Shown: positions 44,682 to 53,512 of the stretch, in pieces
Numbering within the stretch: the first letter of the stretch is position 1
Layout: every line of letters starts with the position of its first letter
From: Bifidobacterium criceti
GTDB taxonomy: Bacteria > Actinomycetota > Actinomycetes > Actinomycetales > Bifidobacteriaceae
Direction: 5' to 3'
DNA: 64,000 bases
NCBI RefSeq assembly: GCF_002286935.1
Contig: NZ_MVOH01000006.1
Span: forward strand, 248,001-312,000
Notes under the pieces: model-generated
What the model saw: only the letters and a program-made list of their open reading frames with translations
What the model was told of the DNA's origin: nothing
Databases searched by the model: none
Program-made: the position numbers and the translations under genes

Positions 44682-46850
44682 TCAGATCGACAATCCGGTG
44701 CCTGAGCTGATCTCACGTCCGATGTTCGAGAACGTCTCACTCAAATGGTTGAGATCGGTCAAACCGGCGAGGTCGCTGATGGATGAAATCTTCTTGAGGA
44801 AGTCCTCTCGTGCATCGCCAAAACCGATGGCCAACGTTTGAATTCCTTGTTCCCAGTCAAAATGTGCATCGCGAATTGGCACTTTTTCCCAATTTCCAAC
44901 CCAACCCCATTCTCCGTCAGTAAGAATGATGGCGATTTTTGTCGCTGCATCATCAGAAAATAAAGGTGGAAGCGCGGCTAGAACAGAACTAGTACGCTGG
45001 TTACAAATAGGAGAATTACCAATCCTGTTAATACGTCTTAGTATTTCCTCTTCTTTTTCGGATGCCATCAAGGTTTCTCCGACTATAGAATCTCCACCAT
45101 CGAAATCTGCGATACCGATATGCAAGTTCTGCACATCAATCATGTTAACAAAGCTACGACATGCCTCAATTGCTTTTTCAATTGGTTCTCCATTCATACT
45201 AAGAGAAATGTCTATAATTAAATATATTTCACCTGTGATACAGCTTTGTTTTGCCAACTCCATCCGCTCCCGCTCGATGTCGAGTGGGCTACGCAATACC
45301 CAACTCATGTCCTCCGGCAACGGCTCACGTACACCGATGAACTGCTGCCCGGTCTCAGCCTGCTGGCCATAGACCTCGATGACGCCGGACCCGTTGTAGC
45401 GGAAGGCGATGTTGATGTTCGACTTGCCGCCGTCAACATACGGTATGCCTTCGAACACATATTTGCCAGCGACCTCATTCTCGAGCGGCGCACGCTCATC
45501 GCCCTGCAGCACATAGATCTCCATACGGCCATTGCCCGAACGTGGCACAGCTATGCCAAGCGTCTTCATATAGCTCGCCGGAAGCGGCGTGTTCTTTGGA
45601 ATGACGACTGTATTGACATACTGCGTGCGATGCTCCGATTCGGCGATCATGCCCATTGCGTGCGTGCACACATCGACGATCTTCTTGCCCCCGAGTACCA
45701 TACGGGGAGCGTCAGTGGACGCCCCGCCTCCAATCGTGGCCGTCGGCGTCACGGTTCCCCCTCCGATCGTGAACAGCGGACGGCCCTCGGTATCCTGATT
45801 CGCGCGAATCGCGGCGCCCAACGCGACCGCCTCATCGACATTGACGCCGCCAAGGGGCTTTTTGCCCGACATGCGCTCGATGTACTCGTGCACTTGCGGC
45901 ATGCGCGTGGAGCCACCCACGAGGATCGCACCATCAACACGTGACCAATTCATCGGAGGGTCCACACTCGCGAACAGACGATCGACGATATCGGCCGTCT
46001 CACCAAGCATGAACGAGGTGATGTCGTCGAACTCGTCACGACTCAGTCGATATTTCGCTGTATGACCTGCGCAGTCCACGGTGATGTCGGCATATGCCGA
46101 ACGTGTGAGCCGTTTCTTCGCGTTTTCGGCCATAATGGCCAGACGCGCGAGCTGCCCATCGTCTTCGGTGATGTCCACATCGAATTCGTCCTCAAACTTG
46201 TCGGCGACCCACCGCACAACGGCATCATCCCAGTCCTTGCCGCCAAGCTGGTGGTTGCCATCGGAACCGAGCACGCGGATCTCATCGCCATCGACATGAG
46301 CGAGTGTCACGTCGAACGTGCCACCACCCAAATCATATACGAGGATGGTTTGCGGTTTGGACGATCCGTTGAGGCCATAGGCGAAGGTCGCAGCCGTCGG
46401 CTCATTGAGCACGCCATACACATCCAGGCCGGCGAGGCGTGCAGCTTCCAACGTCGCTTCACGTTCGGCGTTGCGGAAATAGGCGGGCACCGTCACAATG
46501 GCATGGTCGATTGTGCTCCCAGACACCTCTTGCGCTTGTTCGACAAGTCCGCGGAGCATCATTGCGGAGAGGTCGGTCGCGCTGTAGGTACGGCCGCACA
46601 ACGACAATGCGAAGGACTCATCCCCCATCGCGCGTTTGAAGAACGCGGCCGTTTCGGTGTATCCGGTCTCCTGTTGCTCCTTCGCTTCATCTCCGATGAG
46701 CACCTGTCCATCGGGCATCACGGCGACGACCGACGGCGTGACCGAACCGCCGTCGCGGTTCGGGATCACACGTGCCCGTCCCGTCTGCTGATCGATCATC
46801 GCCACTGCCGAATACGTCGTGCCCAAATCAATGCCTACCGTGATGCCCAT
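44682..46850 (-). CDS. Hsp70 ATPase fused to a von Willebrand A domain
   Basis: A 722-residue fusion. Residues 1-~385 are an Hsp70 nucleotide-binding domain: GIDLGTTYS, VYDLGGGTFDV, LVGGSTRMPQV. A short beta substrate-binding-like part follows (~400-520) with no helical lid. From ~542 a vWA domain begins, with metal-site DISLSMNG (Asp547) and ILTDGEWG. The DNA for the vWA part (about 44880-45245) is visibly AT-rich, with TTA/ATA codons, unlike the Hsp70 part, suggesting recent domain exchange. ATG 46850 follows AAAGGAACC. It likely binds a partner via the metal site under ATP control. Confidence 0.87.
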   Translation of the reverse strand: MGITVGIDLGTTYSAVAMIDQQTGRARVIPNRDGGSVTPSVVAVMPDGQVLIGDEAKEQQETGYTETAAFFKRAMGDESFALSLCGRTYSATDLSAMMLRGLVEQAQEVSGSTIDHAIVTVPAYFRNAEREATLEAARLAGLDVYGVLNEPTAATFAYGLNGSSKPQTILVYDLGGGTFDVTLAHVDGDEIRVLGSDGNHQLGGKDWDDAVVRWVADKFEDEFDVDITEDDGQLARLAIMAENAKKRLTRSAYADITVDCAGHTAKYRLSRDEFDDITSFMLGETADIVDRLFASVDPPMNWSRVDGAILVGGSTRMPQVHEYIERMSGKKPLGGVNVDEAVALGAAIRANQDTEGRPLFTIGGGTVTPTATIGGGASTDAPRMVLGGKKIVDVCTHAMGMIAESEHRTQYVNTVVIPKNTPLPASYMKTLGIAVPRSGNGRMEIYVLQGDERAPLENEVAGKYVFEGIPYVDGGKSNINIAFRYNGSGVIEVYGQQAETGQQFIGVREPLPEDMSWVLRSPLDIERERMELAKQSCITGEIYLIIDISLSMNGEPIEKAIEACRSFVNMIDVQNLHIGIADFDGGDSIVGETLMASEKEEEILRRINRIGNSPICNQRTSSVLAALPPLFSDDAATKIAIILTDGEWGWVGNWEKVPIRDAHFDWEQGIQTLAIGFGDAREDFLKKISSISDLAGLTDLNHLSETFSNIGREISSGTGLSI

Positions 46851-46908
46851 GACAGGTTCCTTTCCTCATGTGTTTTGCTCTTGTCCAGATGCCGCCAAGC
46901 GGCTCCGC

Positions 46909-48576
46909 TCAGACCGACAATCCGGTCGCTTCGACGCGGGCCTTCGCCTCGTCGAACTGCTTTTCATCAAGCACGTTCTCCGGCTTCCAATGGGCGTCGA
47001 TCTCCTTGCCGGAGCGCTCGTCCTTCGCGTGCATCTTCACTGTGCCTTCCGATGTGAGTTCAAGTGTGACGGAAATCGGTGAATTAGCCGGCGTATTCGG
47101 CTCGAGTATGAGCTCGGCGGTGCCAAGGAAGCGGTCTTCGTCGACCGGATAGCTGTCTTTCTTGTCAGGAGTCTGATAAATGCCAATCTCCACCAACGGC
47201 TGGTTGTCTTCTTGCGTGCCGTATTGCTGTGTGACCGAGACGGGGATCTCGTCATCCTTCTTGATCATGTTGAAGATCTTCTCTTGCATATCCTCGGCAT
47301 CGGTCGCCCTGACACCAAAGCTCTTCGTCGACACGGAGACGACGCGTAGCTTCGGTGCACCACCACCGAGCGTTGGCATCGCCGAACCGCCGCCGGAAAG
47401 TGTGGGAAGCACACGTTTCTCACCGGTCTCGGTGTTCACGGCGACTTCCTGTCCGGATTCGTCAATCTGTTTCTCTTCGTTGGCGGCGAGCTTCGACTGT
47501 TCGTCAGCCTGCAGCATCGCGAAGATCGCGGCGCCCTTCGCGACGGCTTCGTCAGGGTCGAACATCTTCGGTTCAATGCCGAAGTGCTCCTTGACACCTT
47601 CCTTGATCTGCGGCATCTTCGTCGAACCGCCGACGAGCAGAATCTCGTCGATCTTGTCGATACCGCCAGCGGTCGCGACCGCCTTGTCAGCCAAGGACAG
47701 CGCACTGTCGGCAAGGAACTTCGTCGCGTCTTCAAATTCCTGCCGGCTCACCTCCACTTTGGCCGGTCCCGCGCCGTTGTAGCTGAGCATCTGCTTGACG
47801 GTATCGCGGTTCGAAAGAGTCTGCTTCGCCTTCTCGGATTTGACGGCGAGGTCCTGCAGGAATTCCTCGTTGTCGTCTTCATCGAACGGATCGCCATCGT
47901 AACCGGTCGCATCCACGAATTTGTCGACGAGCAGCTGACTCATCTGCTCATCCCACTTCTTGCCGCCGAGCTCATGGTCGCCTTCCGTCGTGACGACACG
48001 CACTTCGCCATCGGAGATCTTGAGCACGGTGATGTCGAACGTGCCGCCGCCAAGGTCGTAGACCATCACGGTTTTCGCGGCATCGGCGCGCGTGACGCCA
48101 TAGCATATCGCGGCTGCCGTCGGTTCTTCGATGACGGCGAGCACATTGAGCCCCGCGAGCTGGCCGGCCTGCTTCGTCGCAGTGCGTTCCGATTCGCCGA
48201 AATACGCCGGGCACGTGATGATGACGTCGCGGACATCATCATCGAGCTGCTCCTTGGCCTGACGTGCAAGCTCTTTGAGGATGAGCGAGGAGATCTCGAT
48301 CGGCGAGTAGTTCTTGCCGTCCACGACAATGGCGATGTCGCTTTTGCCCATAAGCTGCTTGACGAACATCGCGGTACGGTCCGGCGCAAGCACCGATGTA
48401 TCCTTCGCCTCCTCACCGACGATGACGTTGCCGTCCTCGTCGAACTGCACGACTGATGGTGTCGTATCGGAATTCGTATCGAGGTTCTTCACGACAGTCG
48501 GACGTCCATCCTCATCCTGATAGGCGATGCACGAATATGTCGTGCCCAGATCGATGCCGTATACATATTTGGACAT
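46909..48576 (-). CDS. Hsp70 (DnaK-like) without C-terminal lid
   Basis: A 555-residue chaperone. The nucleotide-binding domain is complete: GIDLGTTYSCIAY, ITCPAYFGESERTATKQAG, VYDLGGGTFDIT, LLVGGSTKMPQI. The usual hydrophobic interdomain linker is replaced by a Gly-rich insertion (TLSGGGSAMPTLGGGAPK) and then SVSTKSFGVRA. The beta-sandwich is present, but the C-terminal helical lid is absent or very short. It differs from housekeeping DnaK, so a dedicated client is likely. It sits between the GrpE-like and Hsp70-vWA genes, 58-64 bases from each. Confidence 0.88.
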   Translation of the reverse strand: MSKYVYGIDLGTTYSCIAYQDEDGRPTVVKNLDTNSDTTPSVVQFDEDGNVIVGEEAKDTSVLAPDRTAMFVKQLMGKSDIAIVVDGKNYSPIEISSLILKELARQAKEQLDDDVRDVIITCPAYFGESERTATKQAGQLAGLNVLAVIEEPTAAAICYGVTRADAAKTVMVYDLGGGTFDITVLKISDGEVRVVTTEGDHELGGKKWDEQMSQLLVDKFVDATGYDGDPFDEDDNEEFLQDLAVKSEKAKQTLSNRDTVKQMLSYNGAGPAKVEVSRQEFEDATKFLADSALSLADKAVATAGGIDKIDEILLVGGSTKMPQIKEGVKEHFGIEPKMFDPDEAVAKGAAIFAMLQADEQSKLAANEEKQIDESGQEVAVNTETGEKRVLPTLSGGGSAMPTLGGGAPKLRVVSVSTKSFGVRATDAEDMQEKIFNMIKKDDEIPVSVTQQYGTQEDNQPLVEIGIYQTPDKKDSYPVDEDRFLGTAELILEPNTPANSPISVTLELTSEGTVKMHAKDERSGKEIDAHWKPENVLDEKQFDEAKARVEATGLSV

Positions 48577-48640
48577 GGTGTTCTCTTTCTTGTGTTGGTT
48601 GTGTTTGGTTACTGCAAAAACGTGGCGTGTCCCATAAGCG

Positions 48641-49420
48641 TCACAGATTCGACGGAGGTGTCATCCCCTGCGGCTCTCCGAAAGACTGCACATCGGCTGG
48701 CGTCGCGGCAGCATCGTTTGTGGTCTCGGTTTCGAGCTGTGCATCGGCCGGTTCCGATGGCACGAACTTGTATACGTGGACCTTCTCTTTGAACAGCGGC
48801 TCCTCACCCCACATATAGCCGGGCGCGACCGAAGCGGCGACCGTCTTGGCTTTCGCGGCATCGGGTGTGGGCACCGTCTTGAGCATGCGTTGCTTCGACG
48901 TGAAGGGATCGCCTTCAGCGCTCATCACCTGCTCGACATCGTTCTTCTCAAGCAGATAGACGAGCATGCCTTCGATGTCGTCAATCACATCGACAGCCGC
49001 ATCAACGCCTTGCGTGGCGTAGGATTCCTTCGCCTTGCGCATGTCATCGAGTGTTTGCGCAAGGTCATAGAGCATCGGCCGCATGAGGTCACGTTTCAGA
49101 CCCTCGCGCAATTCGGCGAGTTCCGCATGCTGGCGGTCAATCACTTTCTCCTTGACGTCGTCGTACTGCAGACGTTGCGCAATCAGCTGATCAATGCCAT
49201 CAAGGCGTGCGATGATCTGTTCATACCACTCGGTTCCGCAGGATTCTGCGACGCGCTCGACGGTGTCGGTGGCGTCTTCGGTTCGCGTGGCCGAGTGTTC
49301 CCGCCGCTCGTCCTGTTGTACGGCGGCTTCCTCCGGCATCACGTCCGGTTCGTTGGTGGCCCCATCTTCCGCGGCGGCGTCCTGAACCACTTCGTTCAGG
49401 TTTTCCTGTTGTTCGTCCAT
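48641..49420 (-). CDS. GrpE-like nucleotide exchange factor
   Basis: A 259-residue protein with an acidic N-terminal 60 residues and a coiled-coil helix (~65-120, KEKVIDRQHAELAELREGLK). A four-helix-like RDLMRPMLYDLAQTLDDMRKA follows, then a C-terminal beta wing with VAPGYMWGEEPLFKEKVHVY. That order is the GrpE layout, though similarity is distant. GrpE exchanges ADP on Hsp70; adjacency to two Hsp70 genes supports the call. ATG 49420 follows AAAGGATC. Confidence 0.75.
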   Translation of the reverse strand: MDEQQENLNEVVQDAAAEDGATNEPDVMPEEAAVQQDERREHSATRTEDATDTVERVAESCGTEWYEQIIARLDGIDQLIAQRLQYDDVKEKVIDRQHAELAELREGLKRDLMRPMLYDLAQTLDDMRKAKESYATQGVDAAVDVIDDIEGMLVYLLEKNDVEQVMSAEGDPFTSKQRMLKTVPTPDAAKAKTVAASVAPGYMWGEEPLFKEKVHVYKFVPSEPADAQLETETTNDAAATPADVQSFGEPQGMTPPSNL

Positions 49421-49459
49421 GACGATCCTTTCTTGTTGTTGGCGTTGTCTGGATAAAAA

Positions 49460-51121
49460 TCAGATTGCGGCGTTCGTCTCCGAGGCGACCGATGTCCGGG
49501 CGAACATTGTGTCGTACAGTCCGACCGCGGGTTCCACAATCGGCAGTTTCGCATTCGAGAACCGCCGCGCCCCGAGGGCATCGGCAAGGCTCGGGTCCTT
49601 GTGCCGTAGGATCCAATCGATCACGTCATCGACGTACTTCGGCTTGAACCCGCGGCCATCGCCGGCTGTGTGCCCTATCGCACTCACGGCGAAGAAACGA
49701 TTGTTCGGGAACGTCTGCGTGATCGAATCGACGATGTCGCCCATATCCATGTCGTAGAGGTACTGCCGGCACAGGAAGTCCATATCGTCAAACCAATCGC
49801 CATACCGTTGCGCATCGAGGCCTTTCATCGCGCTGACCGCCGGATCGCCGAACCGGTCGAGCAGATGCTGCGATTCATCCATCTTGCTCAACACGACGGC
49901 AATCGGCATGTCAAGCCGGCCATGGCGGTCGAGTTGCGCGGCCGCGCGCAGGTTGTTGTTGAGCGCCGTGAGCACATCCTCGGCACGCGCGGAACTGATC
50001 GTGCCTGAATCACCGGCATCAAGCGACGCCCCGAACCGCGACCTGGCGGCCGGCAACGACATCGGGTCGATCACAAGGACCAATGCGTCAGCATCGCGGT
50101 ACTGCAATTGCTGTTCGTTCTCGGCGTTGTTGACAAACGTCTCACCAGCGATGTCGACAAGCTGGATGCGACGTTCCGGATTGAGCTTCGGCCCCGAGAG
50201 GAAGAAACTCATCGAGAACGCGCTCGCGTTGGCCGCATTCTGCTGCGTGGCGGTTTTCGCGACTGTTCCTGACGTGTAATCGGCACTCATCGTCGCATAC
50301 ATCGTCTGTTTGTCAACACCATCCGGGGTCGCGGTAAGACCACGCGCAGCGGACCTCGTATTGATGAGATCGGTTGTGAACGCCGTGATGAGCGCCGTTT
50401 TTCCACTCGACTCACCGCCGACGACCGGGATCACGATCGTACGATTGACGGCGTTCGTCAGTGGGGTTTCGATGCCGCTCTCCCAACAGTTCGGGCATAT
50501 GGCTTCAAGTTTGGCTCGGCTCGGCCTCAATACCGTGGACGACAGTTTCTTCCCGCATGTGCATACATGTCGGAGCGCGCCATACCGATTTGGCTTGAGC
50601 ACGCAGTGTTTGGCACCGCAATCGGCGCATACGTACACCGGAAGTGTGAAACGCGCATGGCAGCTTTCGCATACATACGAGATATGCCGCACATGCGTCA
50701 CGATCGAATCAAGGCCTGCGACGATTGCGCCGAACAGCAGCATGACCGCTTCGAGGATGCAGAAAAGCACCATCTGCGGCAGCAGCATGAACAGGCAGAA
50801 CGTGGCGCCCGCGAACAGCTGTGCGACGGCGGTCGACATCCAATAGAGGAATTCGGCCGCGACAATGAGCCATGCGAGGATCGTGCGGATCCAGCCGCCG
50901 GCATCGCATTGGTTGCGTATCCAACGTCGCGTAGTCGTGGCGGTTATCGCCAAGTCTTCACGGATGTTGTCGAGCACGGTGCGCGCCAACCGCACCATAT
51001 CGGCAAAGCCGGGACCATAGAAGTACGAGAGCTTCGCCAGCTCCTTACCTTTCGATGCCGGCGTGCCGGACGCCGCCGCGGAACCGGTGGGTGCCGGGGC
51101 GGATGCTGCTGCTGATGTCAT
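49460..51121 (-). CDS. Membrane-anchored zinc-ribbon GTPase (double-GTPase 1-like)
   Basis: A 553-residue protein with an Ala/Pro-rich N-terminus and a membrane hairpin (~78-138). Zinc motifs follow: CESC, CADC, CTCG and CPNC between 151 and 212. The C-terminal GTPase domain has Walker A GGESSGKT (235-242), G3 LVDIAGET (Asp323) and G4 LSKMD (412-415). It pairs with the second zinc-ribbon GTPase of the operon. It probably anchors the complex at the membrane. ATG 51121 follows GGGGAGACC. Confidence 0.82.
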   Translation of the reverse strand: MTSAAASAPAPTGSAAASGTPASKGKELAKLSYFYGPGFADMVRLARTVLDNIREDLAITATTTRRWIRNQCDAGGWIRTILAWLIVAAEFLYWMSTAVAQLFAGATFCLFMLLPQMVLFCILEAVMLLFGAIVAGLDSIVTHVRHISYVCESCHARFTLPVYVCADCGAKHCVLKPNRYGALRHVCTCGKKLSSTVLRPSRAKLEAICPNCWESGIETPLTNAVNRTIVIPVVGGESSGKTALITAFTTDLINTRSAARGLTATPDGVDKQTMYATMSADYTSGTVAKTATQQNAANASAFSMSFFLSGPKLNPERRIQLVDIAGETFVNNAENEQQLQYRDADALVLVIDPMSLPAARSRFGASLDAGDSGTISSARAEDVLTALNNNLRAAAQLDRHGRLDMPIAVVLSKMDESQHLLDRFGDPAVSAMKGLDAQRYGDWFDDMDFLCRQYLYDMDMGDIVDSITQTFPNNRFFAVSAIGHTAGDGRGFKPKYVDDVIDWILRHKDPSLADALGARRFSNAKLPIVEPAVGLYDTMFARTSVASETNAAI

Positions 51122-51190
51122 GGTCTCCCCTGATCGTTGAATACGGTGAACGCTATCGGAATATGGATGCCGTCATTGTGTGCGCCGGCA

Positions 51191-51478
51191 TCAATACATG
51201 ACACCGGCACTGTGGGTCATCGCAATGGTGACCAATGCCACAATGCCCGCAAGCGCCAGAAGCCATACGAACGTGAGCACAACGCCGAGCGTGACGCCCA
51301 CTGCTTTGCCGTAGACCGATACGAGCGCCTGGTAATACCTGCCGAACCCCTTCACGATGCCTATGCAGAACGAGACGATCACGACGACGATGAGTCCCAT
51401 GAAGAGGAATGGTGCCGCAAGCGCCGCAAATGACAATGCGAAGAATGCAGCGAGACAGAATGCGAGTATATAGCCCAT
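51191..51478 (-). CDS. Small membrane protein (95 aa)
   Basis: Almost entirely hydrophobic: membrane segments at about 3-25, 26-45 and 60-88, with a short GRYYQALVSVYGK loop. No family recognised. It lies between the NERD/ATPase and GTPase genes with gaps of 24 and 69 bases, clearly within the operon. It may be a membrane partner of the adjacent anchored GTPase. Confidence 0.65.
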   Translation of the reverse strand: MGYILAFCLAAFFALSFAALAAPFLFMGLIVVVIVSFCIGIVKGFGRYYQALVSVYGKAVGVTLGVVLTFVWLLALAGIVALVTIAMTHSAGVMY

Positions 51479-51502
51479 GGATGCTTCTTCTTTCTGGTCG
51501 CC

Positions 51503-53356
51503 CTACAATGAGAGCTCGTTGAGTTTGCCGGACATCATGTTGAGGAACTGCACCATCTGTGGTGCCTGGGTCTCTTTGGCATACAGCGCCTGCCCCAGTT
51601 CGACTGATGGTCCGAACGCCGGCGAGGCCGTCGTGCCGAGCACTTGCGCCACGCGTTCGTCGGATGGTAGATGGAAGCACAACCTGAGCTGGCATTCCTG
51701 CGCCAATTCGGCGAGTTCGGCGGGCACTCCCCCGTCCGTGGTCTTCTGCTGCGCGATGAGCAATACACACGTACCGCTTGCCCCGCCGCGTTTGACGATG
51801 CGCTGGATGCATCTGCGGATGCCACGCATATCCTGCTCATCCTGCGCATCGACTTCATCCGTATAGAGGGATCCCGCCCCATTGACGATGAGAAGCTGTG
51901 GACGCAGGCCCGCATGGCCCTCATCCCGCCAGAACGATTCAGCCCCATGCGCCCGGATGGCCTTCTCCCGTGCCCGCATGCTCGTGTTCAGGCTTTCGGC
52001 CGCACTGTTCATCAATTCGAATCCGTCATCAGCCTGCAGATACATCTTGGCGGCCTGCGCGTATTTTGACAATGTCGATCGCTCCTGGCAATCCAGGATC
52101 GTCACATCGAAAGCCTTCGATTGCAACACGGATGCGACGAGCGTCGTCATGCATACCGACATGCCGTTCTTGCCCGCACCGGTCACAAAAATGCCTGAGA
52201 CATCGGCGAACCCGAACGGCAATGGATTACCGTCCGCGTCCCTCATGAGTGCGAAGGACGCCTGAGGACCCATCGCCGGCAATGCATCGATGATACGGTC
52301 CGCTTGGTCCTGCGATGCATGTGCACGATGGTTTGCCTGCGTACGCTGTTGGCTGCCACTACGCCGCGCTTCCTGGTGACGCCCCGGCTTCTTCGGCTCG
52401 TGGCCCTTCATCGTCATGTCCCTTGCGTCGATGCCCGCGAACGCGTCATAGGTCGGACGTGGCCACATCGTTTCCGGGAGCGGATTGTCGATATGCGACA
52501 CGGGACCCAAGTGGGCATGTTTGACGAGCGTCGAGAGCCACAGTTGCTCGCGCGTCATGCCCGGATCGACATTGAGATACGACGGATCGGCCATCGCGCG
52601 CTGCTTGAGCATCCCGACAAACGTGGCATAGGACATCGCGGGGATGCCGTTCGGCCATGTGATGTCAGCGTCGAGCGTAGGCAGACCGGATGTGCCAGGT
52701 ACGAGCACGACGAATGATTCGACCGTACATCCGCTGCCGTGCGCGGCGAGATATCCCTGCACATCAGCCTGCGCAAAAGCCATGTTCGAACTATGGACGT
52801 ACGGGGCGTGCGCGACGACGCGCAACTTCGGATACGCGCAAAACATCGCCTTGTTCTTGATGAGCGTGTGGTATTCGAGTCCGGCCCGGTAGTTCTTCAC
52901 ATCGACGAGCAGGATATGGTTGCCGAATTGCAGGATGCAGTCGATATCGGCACCTTCTCCGCGCGTGCCGTCAGGCTCCGGCCTGTACACCGACCAATAC
53001 GATACGCAATGATCGAGGATGCCGTCCCACGTCAGCAGTTTGGCGAACACCTCCTCGCCGCGTTCGCCGCTCTTCTGCTCATTCCTGCCGAAATTGCTGT
53101 CTTCGAGGCCCGCACCAGGGATACCATAGATCCTGGCGCCGCGAACCTCATGCCTGAGTGTTTCGATATAGGCATCCTTTGTCTCTTTGGATACTTTCGG
53201 CAGATAATCGGCGCTGATGACCGGCTGGTTCGGCGCCTCGGTCGTAAGATCATATGCAGCGATGGCCTGCGCCCATGCGGCGTTGATCTCAGCCTCAGTG
53301 GGCTTTTTCACCGCCTGCCAAAACGCTTCGCTTCTTGTCTGCTCCAAGGCCTTCAT
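51503..53356 (-). CDS. NERD nuclease-like domain fused to FtsK/HerA-like ATPase
   Basis: A 617-residue protein. The NERD domain (~97-200) keeps the PD-(D/E)xK-type core: GERGEEVFAKLL, ADIDCILQFGNHILLVDVKNY (Asp139, Asp152, Lys154). A basic linker follows (PKKPGRHQEARRSG). The C-terminal P-loop-like domain has VTGAGKNGMSVCM, where FtsK-type proteins have a GKS/T box, then LLIVNGAGSL and a RIVKRGGASGTCVLLIAQQ segment like FtsK sensor strands. The Walker A is thus degenerate. It is the first gene of the operon, divergent from the middle WYL regulator, and is a candidate effector. Confidence 0.8.
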   Translation of the reverse strand: MKALEQTRSEAFWQAVKKPTEAEINAAWAQAIAAYDLTTEAPNQPVISADYLPKVSKETKDAYIETLRHEVRGARIYGIPGAGLEDSNFGRNEQKSGERGEEVFAKLLTWDGILDHCVSYWSVYRPEPDGTRGEGADIDCILQFGNHILLVDVKNYRAGLEYHTLIKNKAMFCAYPKLRVVAHAPYVHSSNMAFAQADVQGYLAAHGSGCTVESFVVLVPGTSGLPTLDADITWPNGIPAMSYATFVGMLKQRAMADPSYLNVDPGMTREQLWLSTLVKHAHLGPVSHIDNPLPETMWPRPTYDAFAGIDARDMTMKGHEPKKPGRHQEARRSGSQQRTQANHRAHASQDQADRIIDALPAMGPQASFALMRDADGNPLPFGFADVSGIFVTGAGKNGMSVCMTTLVASVLQSKAFDVTILDCQERSTLSKYAQAAKMYLQADDGFELMNSAAESLNTSMRAREKAIRAHGAESFWRDEGHAGLRPQLLIVNGAGSLYTDEVDAQDEQDMRGIRRCIQRIVKRGGASGTCVLLIAQQKTTDGGVPAELAELAQECQLRLCFHLPSDERVAQVLGTTASPAFGPSVELGQALYAKETQAPQMVQFLNMMSGKLNELSL

Positions 53357-53384
53357 CCCTCACTCGTCTGCGTCTACGCACTTA

Positions 53385-53505
53385 ATTCTCAGCCCCGGAA
53401 ACCAGACCTGCAAAATATAGCAATGTCGTTGAAATAAGCGGATTATCTGCACCAACTTTGCCCGCCTGCCATATTTTGCAGACTCCGGAAAACGATTCCT
53501 ACACT
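53385..53505. promoter_or_regulatory. Divergent promoters with paired operator TGCARAATATNGCA
   Basis: Site A, TGCAAAATATAGCA (53409-53422, plus); site B, TGCAAAATATGGCA (53467-53480, minus); centres 58 bp apart and facing each other. For WYL: TTGCAG (53476-53481), 18 bases, TACACT (53500-53505). For the operon: TTGCAG (minus, 53413-53408), 17 bases, GAGAAT (53390-53385). Each -35 is overlapped by one site. Confidence 0.65.
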
Positions 53506-53512
53506 ATGCGGT

